Assembly (NCBI RefSeq): GCF_009740395.1
Contig: NZ_WOXT01000005.1
Coordinates: forward strand, 186,001-250,000
Direction: 5' to 3'
Origin: Noviluteimonas gilva
GTDB taxonomy: Bacteria > Pseudomonadota > Gammaproteobacteria > Xanthomonadales > Xanthomonadaceae
Length of the DNA stretch: 64,000 bases
The position numbers and the translations under genes were made by a program. Of this stretch, positions 18,071 to 27,150 are shown in pieces. A model generated the notes under the pieces. It ran no database searches and was not told the DNA's origin. It saw nothing but the letters and a program-made list of their open reading frames with translations. Position 1 is the first letter of the stretch. Every line of letters starts with the position of its first letter.

Positions 18071-18153
18071 CCGACACTCCGCAGTAAGACGCTGAACCGA
18101 TGCACTGGCCGTCCTCGCGCAGCGTGCGTGGAGGGGGCCAACAAAGACGGGGA

Positions 18154-18183
18154 AGTGTAACGGAACGCTTAATCGGCCGACAA
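18154..18183 (-). promoter_or_regulatory. Candidate promoter of petABC
   Basis: On the minus strand TTGTCG (18183-18178) and TACACT (18159-18154) are 18 nt apart, each matching 4 of 6 consensus bases, about 85 nt upstream of petA. Weak but well placed in the intergenic gap. Confidence 0.35.
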
Positions 18184-18228
18184 TCGTATCGTCGACCGGG
18201 GCGCGCGCCGGCCGTGCCGGCGCCGGGA

Positions 18229-19173
18229 TTACTTGGTGGCCAGCGCGCTGCTGGCGATGGCTCCGCGGTAACGGTCGGCCAGCACCGAGACGCGCTCGAC
18301 GTAGCGGCGGGTCTCGTTGTACGGCGGAACGCCGCGGTACTTGTCCACCGCGCCCTCGCCGGCGTTGTAACCGGCAGCGGCCAGGGTGAGATCGCCCTTG
18401 AAGCGCTTGAGCAACCAGGCCAGGTACTGCACGCCGCCGGAGATGTTCTGGCTGGCGTCGAAGGCGTTGCCCACGCCGAAGCGGCGGGCGGTGGCCGGCA
18501 TCAGCTGCATCAGGCCCTGTGCGCCGACGCGCGAGAGCGCATTGGGGTTGTAGGCCGACTCGGCATGGATGATCGCGCGGACGATCGCCTCGTCCACGCC
18601 GTGCTGCTTGGCGGCCGCGCGGATTTCAGCCGCGTAGGCATCGGTGTTGAGGCGCAGCGTATTGAAGTTGACGCCCGGACGCGTGCCGCAGGCGTAGCAC
18701 GTCTCCATGAAGCTGTAGCGGATCGTGCGCAGCGACGTGGCGCCCGCGACGCCCTTGGGCGCCTTGCTCGTGTAATGGCGAACGCCATCCTGGATGTACG
18801 AATACACCTGCCCCTGCACGAGGCGCGGCGCGTGGTAGGGCTTGAGCGCGGGTGCGGCGGGCGCGGGGGTCGGTGCGACGGCGTTGGTCGACACGGTTTC
18901 CGAGATCGGGGAACCGGCGACCGAACTCGGCGTCGTCGCGCTGCCCACCGCCGCGGCGCGCGGTGCGGCCGGCGCGTGCGAGGACTTCGCGTAGCTGATG
19001 ACGGTGCACTTCGCGCCGGGGATGCGCTTGCTGACGTAGCTGCGCGCGCCGTCGGCCGTGTCGCAACGGTAAAGCGTGCCCGCGAACGCCGGCATCGCCG
19101 CGGAGGCCGCGACGACGAATACGAGTGCGGCGAGGCCGCGCGAGAATCCCCATCCCCTAGTCATGGCCGGCAT
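18229..19173 (-). CDS. Secreted lytic transglycosylase with N-terminal DUF4124-like region
   Basis: The protein (about 314 aa) has a signal peptide ending near AMPAFAG, a short DUF4124-like segment (LYRCDTADGARSYVS), an Ala/Pro-rich linker, and a C-terminal Slt-type transglycosylase domain. The catalytic Glu lies in AIIHAESAYNPNALS, followed by GAQGLMQLMPATA and AAAGYNAGEGAV, all standard for this fold. It cleaves peptidoglycan glycan strands with formation of 1,6-anhydro ends. The start is uncertain between 19200, 19173 and 19164; the middle one has a weak purine-rich stretch upstream. It is divergent from miaB. Confidence 0.88.
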   Translation of the reverse strand: MPAMTRGWGFSRGLAALVFVVAASAAMPAFAGTLYRCDTADGARSYVSKRIPGAKCTVISYAKSSHAPAAPRAAAVGSATTPSSVAGSPISETVSTNAVAPTPAPAAPALKPYHAPRLVQGQVYSYIQDGVRHYTSKAPKGVAGATSLRTIRYSFMETCYACGTRPGVNFNTLRLNTDAYAAEIRAAAKQHGVDEAIVRAIIHAESAYNPNALSRVGAQGLMQLMPATARRFGVGNAFDASQNISGGVQYLAWLLKRFKGDLTLAAAGYNAGEGAVDKYRGVPPYNETRRYVERVSVLADRYRGAIASSALATK

Positions 19174-19344
19174 GCTGCTCTCAAATGTGAGGCTTGACAA
19201 GTTCTTGATTCATATGAACAGACCCTTGATCGATGTGAACGAGACCCCCGTCGCGAACCGGACGTGAGAACAGCGCGTTAGACTTCGCCCCTTCACACGA
19301 CCCACCTGCCGGCGCGGACTAACCGCCGCCCTCCCGGACCTGAC

Positions 19345-20730
19345 ATGACCGAATTGACTGTCCTTCCGGACGTCGCGCCCGCCGCCGACGCCCCCCGCCC
19401 CGCCCCGCGCGGCAAGCTCTTCATCAAGACCCACGGTTGCCAGATGAACGAGTACGACTCGGCCCGCATGGCCGACGTGCTCGCCGCGACCGAAGGCCTG
19501 GAGCTGACGGACAACGTCGAGGAAGCGGACGTCGTGCTGGTCAACACCTGCTCGATCCGCGAGAAGGCGCAGGAAAAAGTCTTCAGCCAGCTCGGCCGCT
19601 GGAAGGCGCTCAAGAAGGACGGCAAGCCCGTGCTGATCGGCGTGGGCGGCTGCGTGGCGTCGCAGGAAGGCGCGGCGATCGTGAAGCGCGCGCCCTACGT
19701 CGACCTGGTCTTCGGCCCGCAAACCCTGCATCGCCTGCCCGAGCTCATCCGCGAACGCCGCGCGAGCGGCCAGCCGCAGGTCGACATCAGCTTCCCGGAG
19801 ATCGAGAAGTTCGACCGCATGCCCGAGCCGCGCGCCGAAGGCCCCAGCGCGTTCGTTTCGATCATGGAAGGCTGCTCGAAGTACTGCTCGTTCTGCGTCG
19901 TGCCCTACACGCGCGGCGAAGAAGTCTCGCGGCCGTTCGAGGACGTGCTCGTCGAAGTCGCGCAACTCGCCGCGCAGGGCGTGCGCGAAATCAACCTGCT
20001 CGGGCAGAACGTCAACGCCTACCGCGGTCCCTTCGGCGACGGCGAGATCGCCGATCTCGGCCTGCTGATTCGCACGATCGCCGGCATCGACGGCATCGGC
20101 CGCATTCGGTTCACCACCTCGCATCCGCTCGAGTTCTCCGACTCGCTGATCGAGGCGTATCGCGACGTCCCGCAATTGGCGAACTATTTGCACCTGCCCG
20201 TGCAGGCCGGCAGCGACCGTGTGCTCGCGGCGATGAAGCGCGGCTACACGGCACTGGAGTTCAAGCAGAAGATCCGCAAGCTGCGCGCGGTACGCCCGGA
20301 CATCTCGATCTCGTCGGACTTCATCGTCGGCTTCCCCGGCGAAACCGACGCGGATTTCGAGAAGACGATGAAGCTGATCGAAGACGTCGGCTTCGACCAG
20401 TCGTTCTCCTTCATCTACTCGCGCCGTCCCGGCACGCCGGCCGCCGATCTGTCGGACGACACGACCGATGCGGAGAAGCACGCGCGCCTGGAGCGCCTGC
20501 AGGCGCAAATCAACGTGCACGCGGCGCAGATTTCGCAGGCGATGGTCGGCAGCGTGCAGACGGTGCTCGTCGAAGGCCCGTCGAAAAAAGACCCGAACGA
20601 GTTGACCGGCAAGACCGAGAACATGCGCTCCGTGAACTTCGCCGGCCACCCGCGCCTGATCGGGCAGTTCGTCGATGTCGTCATCACCGAAGCGATGACG
20701 AATTCCTTGCGCGCGCGCGTCCGGACGTAA
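19345..20730 (+). CDS. miaB: tRNA-2-methylthio-N6-dimethylallyladenosine synthase
   Basis: The 461-residue radical SAM methylthiotransferase modifies i6A37 of tRNAs reading codons that start with U. Three N-terminal cysteines for the auxiliary cluster are in [22 protein letters not shown] and [11 protein letters not shown]. The radical SAM CxxxCxxC lies in [16 protein letters not shown], and a TRAM domain forms the C-terminus. In most gammaproteobacteria miaB is directly followed by phoH and ybeY; here those genes start almost 4 kb further right. Confidence 0.96.
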   Translation: MTELTVLPDVAPAADAPRPAPRGKLFIKTHGCQMNEYDSARMADVLAATEGLELTDNVEEADVVLVNTCSIREKAQEKVFSQLGRWKALKKDGKPVLIGVGGCVASQEGAAIVKRAPYVDLVFGPQTLHRLPELIRERRASGQPQVDISFPEIEKFDRMPEPRAEGPSAFVSIMEGCSKYCSFCVVPYTRGEEVSRPFEDVLVEVAQLAAQGVREINLLGQNVNAYRGPFGDGEIADLGLLIRTIAGIDGIGRIRFTTSHPLEFSDSLIEAYRDVPQLANYLHLPVQAGSDRVLAAMKRGYTALEFKQKIRKLRAVRPDISISSDFIVGFPGETDADFEKTMKLIEDVGFDQSFSFIYSRRPGTPAADLSDDTTDAEKHARLERLQAQINVHAAQISQAMVGSVQTVLVEGPSKKDPNELTGKTENMRSVNFAGHPRLIGQFVDVVITEAMTNSLRARVRT

Positions 20731-20737
20731 CGCTCGC

Positions 20738-21826
20738 TCAGTCGAGCTTCTTCTGGAAGCGGAGGATCGCCGCCGTCATCATCACGGCGGTGAAGGCGAT
20801 CAGCGCCAGCATCGACGGCCACAGCTCCCACAGGCTCGCGCCGCGCAACATGATCCCGCGCACCAGCCGCAGGAAGTGCGTCAGCGGCAACACCTCGGCC
20901 AGCCACTGGATGATCTTCGGCATGCCCGCGAACGGGAACATGAAGCCCGACAGCAGGATCGACGGCAGGAAGACGAAGAACGTCATCTGCATCGCCTGGA
21001 ACTGCGATTGCGCCTTCGTCGAGATCATCAGGCCGAGCGAGAGGTTCGCCAGGATCAGCAGCACCGCGGCGATGTAGACGTCCAGCAGCGAGCCGCGCAC
21101 GGGCACTTCGAACAGCCACGCGCCGAGAATCAGCACGAGCGTGGTCTGGATGAACCCGATGCCCGCGAACGGCAGCACCTTGCCGATCATCAACTCGCTG
21201 CTGCTCACCGGTGTTGCGATCAGCAACTCCATGTTGCCGCGCTCGCGTTCGCGCACCAACGACACCGCGGTGAACATCACCATGGTCATCGTCAGGATGA
21301 TGCCGATCAGGCCGGGCACGATGTTGATCGCCGAGCGACGCTCCGGGTTGTAGAACCCGACGACGCTGATCTGCGCAGGGGGTTTGTCCACCGTCGATGC
21401 GCTGTCGATCGGCGTTTGCGCGAGTTGCGCGGCCGCGCCCTGCACCGCCGTGTCGCTGCCGTCGACGAGGATCTGCACCGCTTCGCGCCCGTCGATGCGG
21501 CGACGTTCGAAATCCGGCGGCACGACCACGCCGACGCTGATCTCGCCGCGACGGAGCATCGTCATCAATTCCTGCGGCGAACTCGCATCGCGCACGGGGT
21601 TGAGCACGCCGGTGTTCTGCAGGTCCATGATCAGCGCGCGCGACCCGGCGGTGTTCGCCTGGTCGGCGATCGCCGTGTCCAGATTGCGCAGCGTGAAGTT
21701 GATCGCGTAGCCGAACAGCACCAACTGCATCACCGGGATGCCGACGATCATCGCCAGCGTGATGCGGTCGCGGCGCATCTGCCGCAACTCCTTGACCATG
21801 ATCGCGAACAGGCGGCGGAAGCTCAT
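20738..21826 (-). CDS. ABC-2 type transporter permease (YbhR/YbhS-like)
   Basis: The 362-residue protein has one N-terminal membrane helix, a large extracytoplasmic region (about 45-170) and five C-terminal helices, the layout of ABC-2 permeases in YhiI/YbhGFSR-type efflux systems. SLVRERERGNMELLIATP is the typical coupling segment. Its ATG overlaps the stop of the ATPase gene as ATGA. With the neighbouring HlyD-like lipoprotein and TetR regulator it forms a drug or xenobiotic export set. Only one permease gene is present, whereas the E. coli YbhGFSR system has two. Confidence 0.9.
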   Translation of the reverse strand: MSFRRLFAIMVKELRQMRRDRITLAMIVGIPVMQLVLFGYAINFTLRNLDTAIADQANTAGSRALIMDLQNTGVLNPVRDASSPQELMTMLRRGEISVGVVVPPDFERRRIDGREAVQILVDGSDTAVQGAAAQLAQTPIDSASTVDKPPAQISVVGFYNPERRSAINIVPGLIGIILTMTMVMFTAVSLVRERERGNMELLIATPVSSSELMIGKVLPFAGIGFIQTTLVLILGAWLFEVPVRGSLLDVYIAAVLLILANLSLGLMISTKAQSQFQAMQMTFFVFLPSILLSGFMFPFAGMPKIIQWLAEVLPLTHFLRLVRGIMLRGASLWELWPSMLALIAFTAVMMTAAILRFQKKLD

Positions 21827-22796
21827 GCGGCGGCTCCGGTCTGCGCCGCTTCGCGGCTGCGCGTGGCGGAGACGAAGACGTCTTCGAGATTCGGTTCGGA
21901 CTCGGTGATCTCGCCGTGCAGGCCCGCGGCGGCGATCGCCTGTTGCAGGCGATCGACCATGTCGCCCTGGGTGGCGAGCACGCGCAGCGTATTGCCGACC
22001 TGCGCGGCGCTGATCACGCCCGGCACGTCCATCAGCGCGCGGCGAACGCGGCGCGGCGTGTTCGATTGCACGGCGAGCGTGCGGCCGGTGATCGCGCCCG
22101 TGAGTTCGGCCGGGCTGCCGTCGGCGACGAGCACGCCGCGGTCGAGGATCGCGATGCGATGGCAGCGTTCGGCTTCGTCCATGTAGTGCGTGGAGACCAG
22201 GATGGTGGTGCCGCCATCGGCGAGCTCGAAGAGTTTTTCCCAGAAGTCGCGGCGCGATTCGGGATCCACCGCGCTGGTCGGTCGTCGAGGAACAACAATT
22301 CGGGCGAATGGATCACGGCGCCGGCAAGCGCGAGGCGCTGCTTCTGTCCGCCGCTCATCGTGCCGGCGAGTTGTTCCTGGCGATCGGAGAAGTGGTAACG
22401 CTCGATCAGTTCGTCGATGCGCGTGCGCGCCTTCGCGCGCGGGAGGTCCTGCACGGCGGCGAGGAATTCCAGGTTCTCGCGCACGCTCAGGTCGTCGAAC
22501 AAGGAGAACTTCTGCGTCATGTAACCGATGCGGCGGCGCAGTTCTTCGGCTTGCTTCGGCAGGTGCAGGCCGAGCACTTCGATCTCGCCTTCGGTCGGCG
22601 TCATCAGGCCGCACAGCATGCGGATGGTCGTGGTCTTGCCCGAGCCGTTGGGGCCGAGGAAGCCGTAGACGTTCGCCTTCGGCACGCTCAGGTCGACGTG
22701 GTCGACGGCGACCAGTTGCTTGAAGCGCTTGGTCAGGCCGCGCGCGCGGATCGCGAGGTCGGCGGTCCCCTGCGCGGCGGCGGGTTGCGCGCTCAC
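21823..22796 (-). pseudogene. ABC transporter ATPase with a one-base frameshift at the Walker B glutamate
   Basis: The first part (GTG at 22796 leftward) encodes a normal ATPase start with Walker A (GPNGSGKT), Q-loop and signature (LSGG-like TMSGGQKQR), then LLFLDD. At 22282/22281 one base is missing: the expected Asp-Glu-Pro-Thr-Ser continues only in another frame, which then runs intact (TSAVDPESR, H-loop STHYMDEAE, C-terminal domain) to the stop at 21823. The lost base belongs to the codon of the catalytic Walker B glutamate. All flanking genes are intact, with GTGA and ATGA overlaps at both ends, so either the lesion is recent or it is a sequencing error. As written, the product would be truncated after Walker B. 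Confidence 0.85.
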
Positions 22797-23740
22797 TCCG
22801 CGAACTCCGCGCGCACCGGCAGGCCCGCGGGGAGCTTGGCGTTCTTGTCGTCGACCAGGACTTCGGCGATGTACGACATGCGCGCGGCGTCCTTTCCGAT
22901 GAGTGCGAAGTACGGCGTGAACGTCGGCTCGGTGCGGATCATGCGCACGGTGCCGGGGATCGCGTCGTCTTTCCCATCGATGAAGAGTTTGGCTTTCGTG
23001 CCGACGGCGACATTCGCGCGGATCGGTTCGGGCACGTACACGCGCGCGAACGGTTGGCCGACGAGCAGGATCGCGAGCGGCTGTCCCACCGCGGCCTGGT
23101 CGCCGAGCTTGTAGGGAATGCTGTCGACGAGGCCGTCGCGCGGCGCGACGACCGACAGCTTGCCCAACGTGACCTGTTGCGCGGCGACATCGGCTTCCGA
23201 TGCGGCCAGCGCGGCTTCGCCCTGCGCGATCTGTTCGATGCGCGTGCCGGCTTCCAGTTCCTTCAGCGCCGCTTCCAATGCGCGCGCGGTGCCGGCGGCG
23301 TTGTCGGCGGATGCGCGTGCGCGGTCGATGTCGGAGGCGGCCATCAACTGCTGCGCGCCCAACTGGCGCACGCGGTTGTAGTAGATGCGTGTGTCGTTCG
23401 CCTGCGCGCGGGCGGCGGCGAGTTCGGCGCGTGCGCGGGCGATCTCTTCGGCGCGCGGGCCGGCTTCGAGCTCGGCGAGCGTCGCGCGTTGGCGCGCCGC
23501 CTGCGCGCGCATCGCTTCGGTGCTGGCGCGCGTGCGGTCGAGTTCGAGTTGCAGCAGCGATTGGCCGGCCTTGACCTGCTGCCCTTCGCGCACGCCGATC
23601 GCGACGATCTTTTCCGCCGCGGGCGCGGGCAAGGTGATGCGGTCGTATTCGAGCGTGCCGAGCGCTTGCGGAGCGTCGTTACGGCAGGCGGCGAGGACGG
23701 CGAAGGTGCACAGGACGAGCAGTCGGGGGCGGAGGGTCAT
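22793..23740 (-). CDS. HlyD/YbhG-like periplasmic adaptor lipoprotein
   Basis: The 315-residue protein has a lipobox ending at Cys19 (LAAC), a biotinyl-lipoyl-like half (VREGQQVKAGQSLLQLE), a long Ala/Arg/Glu-rich coiled coil (about 70-190), and the second lipoyl half (VVAPRDGLVDSIPYKLGD). This is the membrane fusion subunit of an ABC exporter that bridges the inner membrane complex to an outer membrane channel; no TolC-like gene is in the window. Its stop overlaps the GTG of the ATPase gene. Confidence 0.9.
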   Translation of the reverse strand: MTLRPRLLVLCTFAVLAACRNDAPQALGTLEYDRITLPAPAAEKIVAIGVREGQQVKAGQSLLQLELDRTRASTEAMRAQAARQRATLAELEAGPRAEEIARARAELAAARAQANDTRIYYNRVRQLGAQQLMAASDIDRARASADNAAGTARALEAALKELEAGTRIEQIAQGEAALAASEADVAAQQVTLGKLSVVAPRDGLVDSIPYKLGDQAAVGQPLAILLVGQPFARVYVPEPIRANVAVGTKAKLFIDGKDDAIPGTVRMIRTEPTFTPYFALIGKDAARMSYIAEVLVDDKNAKLPAGLPVRAEFAE

Positions 23741-23755
23741 GGGGCGGGCTCGTGG

Positions 23756-24484
23756 TCAGGGGACGCCGATGCCGGTGTCCAGCAGGGCGATGGCGTGGTT
23801 CTTCATGGCGACGGCGTCGATGTCGTCGGCGTCGAACAGGCGGCGCCAGATCGGCGCGCCCGCGGCGGGGAACAGGGTCAATCCGATCAGCGATGCGACG
23901 AGCAGGCGCGGATCGAGTTCGCGATTGAGCTGGCCGTCGGCCTGCGCCTGCGCGAACTTCGCCGCCAGGATCTGCGGCATCTGCGGCGCCATGGTCGTGA
24001 ACAGCAACTCGCGCAGCGCGCCGCCTTCGCACAACACTTCGCGCACCCACAGCGGCGGCAGCCACGGATGCTTGTCGACGGTCTCGCACATGCCGCGCAC
24101 GAAACCGGCGATCACGCTCGAGATGTCGTCGCCGCCCTGCAGCGTGGCGTTGCGCACTTCGGCGAACACCGGCATCAGGCGTTCGGAGATCACCGCCTGT
24201 TGCAGTTGCAGCTTGTCGCCGAAGTAGTAGTGGACGAGCGCGGGGTTCACGCCCGCTTCCTGGGCGATCTCGCGCAGCGTGCTCGCGGCGATGCCCTGGC
24301 GCGCGAAACAGGAGACGGCGACATCGAGCAGGCGGGCGCGCAGATCGCCGCCTTCGCCGGTCGGGCGGCCGACCGCGCGGCTGCCGGGCTTGCGGCCACG
24401 CGCGGCGGGAAGCTCTGCCGTTTCAACGACTTCCGACGTTTTGGGGGCGGGTTTCCGGCGGGATTTGGCAGGCAACGGCGTCAT
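23756..24484 (-). CDS. TetR family transcriptional regulator
   Basis: The 242-residue protein has an unusually long basic N-terminal tail (about 45 residues), then a TetR helix-turn-helix (AASTLREIAQEAGVNPALVHYYFGDK) and an effector domain of the CecR/YbiH type (contains WVREVLCEGGALRELL). It lies first in the cassette, 15 nt before the adaptor gene, and should repress the operon until an inducer binds. A perfect AT-rich inverted repeat immediately upstream is the probable operator. Confidence 0.9.
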   Translation of the reverse strand: MTPLPAKSRRKPAPKTSEVVETAELPAARGRKPGSRAVGRPTGEGGDLRARLLDVAVSCFARQGIAASTLREIAQEAGVNPALVHYYFGDKLQLQQAVISERLMPVFAEVRNATLQGGDDISSVIAGFVRGMCETVDKHPWLPPLWVREVLCEGGALRELLFTTMAPQMPQILAAKFAQAQADGQLNRELDPRLLVASLIGLTLFPAAGAPIWRRLFDADDIDAVAMKNHAIALLDTGIGVP

Positions 24485-24495
24485 AGGGGGGCAAT

Positions 24496-24513
24496 ATTAA
24501 TTCTGTAATTAAT
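24496..24513. promoter_or_regulatory. Candidate operator for the TetR regulator
   Basis: A perfect inverted repeat, ATTAATT-CTGT-AATTAAT, starts 12 nt upstream of the TetR start codon. It is strikingly AT-rich in a GC-rich genome. The position fits autorepression of the regulator-adaptor-ATPase-permease operon. Confidence 0.65.
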
Positions 24514-24664
24514 TAACGCAAGCGATGGCCGACGGGCGGTCGCCCGGGCCCTGATCAGGACCACGCATTGCATTGCATCGGACGGCCGTCTTTTTTGACC
24601 TACTTATCCACGCACGGCGGCGTTCATCGCGCGTCGCACGGCGAGCGCGCTACCCTTTCCCCGC

Positions 24665-25651
24665 ATGAACGACCCCTCGCATCGCGACTTCATCCTCGAA
24701 CCCGACGACACCGAACGCCTGGCCAACCTGGCCGGCGCCTTCGACGCGCACCTGCGGCAGATCGAATTGCGCATGGGCGTGGAGATCGCCAATCGCGGCA
24801 ACATCTTCCGCGTCACCGGCCCCGAACCGGCGGTCGCGCGCACCGAAAAATTCCTGCGCGCGCTCTACGCCGAAGCCGGCGACGAGCGCTTCGACGGCCA
24901 CGCGATCAACGTGCGCCTCAACGCCGTGAACGCCGACGACCAGGCCACGCCCGACATCGAACCGCAGGACGTGGCGATTCGCGTCAAGCGCGGCACGATT
25001 CGCGGCCGCGGCGCCAACCAGGCCAAGTACCTGCACGCGATCGCCACGCACGACATCAACTTCGGCGTCGGCCCCGCGGGCACCGGCAAGACCTTCCTCG
25101 CGGTGGCGATGGCGGTCGAAGCGCTGAACGAATCGCGCGTGCAGCGGCTGATCCTCGTGCGCCCGGCGGTGGAAGCCGGCGAAAAGCTGGGCTTTCTGCC
25201 CGGCGATCTGACGCAGAAAGTCGATCCCTACCTGCGCCCGCTCTACGACGCGCTGTACGAAATGCTCGGCGTGGAAAAAGTGGTCAAGCTGCTGGAGAAG
25301 AACGTCATCGAGATCGCGCCGCTGGCCTACATGCGCGGTCGCACGCTCAACGATGCGTTCGTGATCCTCGACGAGGCGCAGAACACCACCATCGAGCAGA
25401 TGAAGATGTTCCTGACGCGCATCGGCTACGGCTCGACCGCCGTGGTCACCGGCGACCTGACGCAGATCGACCTGCCCAAGCACATCAAGTCGGGCCTGCG
25501 CGATGCGGTCGACGTGCTGCGTGCCGTGGACGGCATCAGCTTCACCTTCTTCCAGTCGCGCGACGTCGTGCGCCATCCGCTGGTGGCGCGCATCGTCAAT
25601 GCCTACGACGCACGCGACGCGGACGACACGTCGACCGGAGCCAACGCCTGA
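24665..25651 (+). CDS. ybeZ: PhoH-like ATPase (YbeZ)
   Basis: The 328-residue protein has the PhoH P-loop domain: Walker A GPAGTGKT, the [17 protein letters not shown] segment and Walker [10 protein letters not shown]. It is a predicted RNA-linked ATPase that acts with YbeY in rRNA maturation and ribosome quality control. The gene lies 52 nt before ybeY, the standard order. The sequence from 24514 to 24664 is the shared upstream region with the divergent TetR gene. Confidence 0.94.
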   Translation: MNDPSHRDFILEPDDTERLANLAGAFDAHLRQIELRMGVEIANRGNIFRVTGPEPAVARTEKFLRALYAEAGDERFDGHAINVRLNAVNADDQATPDIEPQDVAIRVKRGTIRGRGANQAKYLHAIATHDINFGVGPAGTGKTFLAVAMAVEALNESRVQRLILVRPAVEAGEKLGFLPGDLTQKVDPYLRPLYDALYEMLGVEKVVKLLEKNVIEIAPLAYMRGRTLNDAFVILDEAQNTTIEQMKMFLTRIGYGSTAVVTGDLTQIDLPKHIKSGLRDAVDVLRAVDGISFTFFQSRDVVRHPLVARIVNAYDARDADDTSTGANA

Positions 25652-25703
25652 ACGCGTACGGGGATAAGATGTCGCGCCCCTCCCGCGCACGCGACGGAAT
25701 GCG

Positions 25704-26174
25704 ATGACACGAGGTCCCGTTCGTCTCGACGTTTCGGTCGAATACGCCCTGCCCCGCCTCGGCCTGCCCGCGGCGGTGAGCTTCCGCAAGTGGGTGGCCG
25801 CCGCGCTCAAGGGCCGCATCCGCGAGGCCGACCTGGCCATCCGCATCGTCGGCACCAAGGAAGGCCGCGCCCTCAACCGCCACTACCGCGGGCGGGATTA
25901 CGCGACCAACGTGCTGAGCTTCCCGGCCGAATTGCCCGAAGGCGTGGTCCTTCCGCTGCTGGGCGACATCGTCCTGTGCGCGCCGGTCATCGCCCGCGAG
26001 GCGCGCGAACAGAAGAAGGCGCTGATCGACCACTACGCCCATCTCACCGTCCACGGCGCGCTGCACCTGCTCGGCTGGGACCACGAAGACGCCCGCGAAG
26101 CCGATTGCATGGAGCAGCTGGAGCGCGAAATCCTCGCCGAAATGGGCATCGAAGACCCCTACGCCGAAGGCTGA
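25704..26174 (+). CDS. ybeY: Endoribonuclease YbeY
   Basis: The 156-residue metalloprotein has the zinc-binding motif HGALHLLGWDH and the upstream TNVLSFP segment. YbeY is needed for 16S rRNA 3'-end maturation and ribosome quality control. It is placed between ybeZ and corC, as in E. coli. Confidence 0.95.
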   Translation: MTRGPVRLDVSVEYALPRLGLPAAVSFRKWVAAALKGRIREADLAIRIVGTKEGRALNRHYRGRDYATNVLSFPAELPEGVVLPLLGDIVLCAPVIAREAREQKKALIDHYAHLTVHGALHLLGWDHEDAREADCMEQLEREILAEMGIEDPYAEG

Positions 26175-26271
26175 TCGCGGCTTCCAGCGGCGATTCACCG
26201 GCCCGACCCCCGCCTGCGCTAGACTCGCCTTACGGTCGCTCCACGTCTCCGGAGCGTTCTTCCCCACCCCC

Positions 26272-27150
26272 ATGGCCGACGACGACAGTCCCCCGCAAAC
26301 CGAAGACAAGAGCCGCCGCACCTGGCTCGATCGCATCACCGCCGCGCTGTCCGGCGAACCCACCACCCGCGAGGATCTGGTCGAGCTGCTGCGCGACGTG
26401 CAGGCCGACGGCCTGATCGCGGCCGACACCCTGCGGATGATGGAAGGCGCCATCGCGGTGTCCGACCTGACGGTGGGCGACGTGATGATCCCGCGCGCCC
26501 AGATGGTCGCGCTCTCGGCCGACGCCTCGCTCGAAACGCTGATGCGCCTGGTCGTCGAATCGGGCCATTCGCGCTTCCCGGTCCACGGTGAAGGCAAGGA
26601 CGAGATCCTCGGCATCCTGCTCGCCAAGGACCTGCTGCGCGTGGTCGTGGCCCAACACGCCCACGCGAACGACCATGCCCGCAACAGCGTGCGCGAATTC
26701 CTGCGCCCGGCCGTGCTGATCCCCGAGTCGAAAAAACTCAACGTGCTGCTGCGCGAGTTCCGCCAGTCGCGCAACCACATGGCGATCGTGATCGACGAGT
26801 ACGGCGGCGTCGCCGGCCTGGTCACGATCGAGGACGTGCTGGAACAGATCGTCGGCGACATCGACGACGAGCACGACGAAGCGGTCGACGAAACGGCGCT
26901 GATCTCCGCGCAGGCCGATGGCCACTTCGTCGTCGACGCGCTCACGCCGATCTCCGATTTCAACGAACGCTTCGGTTCGGATTTCGACGACGACGAATAC
27001 GACACCATCGGCGGCCTGCTCACCGCGGCGATCGGGCATTTGCCCGAAGCCGGCGAGGAACTCACGCTGGGCCGTTTCGGTTTCCGCGTCGCGCGGGCCG
27101 ACGCACGCCGCCTGCATGCCCTCCACGTCAGCGTGCATGCGGACGCATAA
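26272..27150 (+). CDS. corC: CorC/YbeX family protein with two CBS domains
   Basis: The 292-residue soluble protein has two CBS domains (about 65-190) including VGDVMIPRAQMVAL and GVAGLVTIEDVLEQIVGDI, followed by a CorC/HlyC C-terminal domain. YbeX/CorC is linked to magnesium-cobalt efflux and, in E. coli, to ribosome metabolism. In many gammaproteobacteria lnt follows; here a DUF4105 gene does, overlapping by 14 nt. A corA gene lies one gene further on. Confidence 0.92.
   Translation: MADDDSPPQTEDKSRRTWLDRITAALSGEPTTREDLVELLRDVQADGLIAADTLRMMEGAIAVSDLTVGDVMIPRAQMVALSADASLETLMRLVVESGHSRFPVHGEGKDEILGILLAKDLLRVVVAQHAHANDHARNSVREFLRPAVLIPESKKLNVLLREFRQSRNHMAIVIDEYGGVAGLVTIEDVLEQIVGDIDDEHDEAVDETALISAQADGHFVVDALTPISDFNERFGSDFDDDEYDTIGGLLTAAIGHLPEAGEELTLGRFGFRVARADARRLHALHVSVHADA

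Noticed and set aside
16001-18160. A 719-codon open frame on the plus strand opposite petABC
   Set aside because: The opposite strand codes for three strongly recognised bc1 subunits. The frame is open because of high GC; its protein is Arg/His/Asp-rich with no fold.
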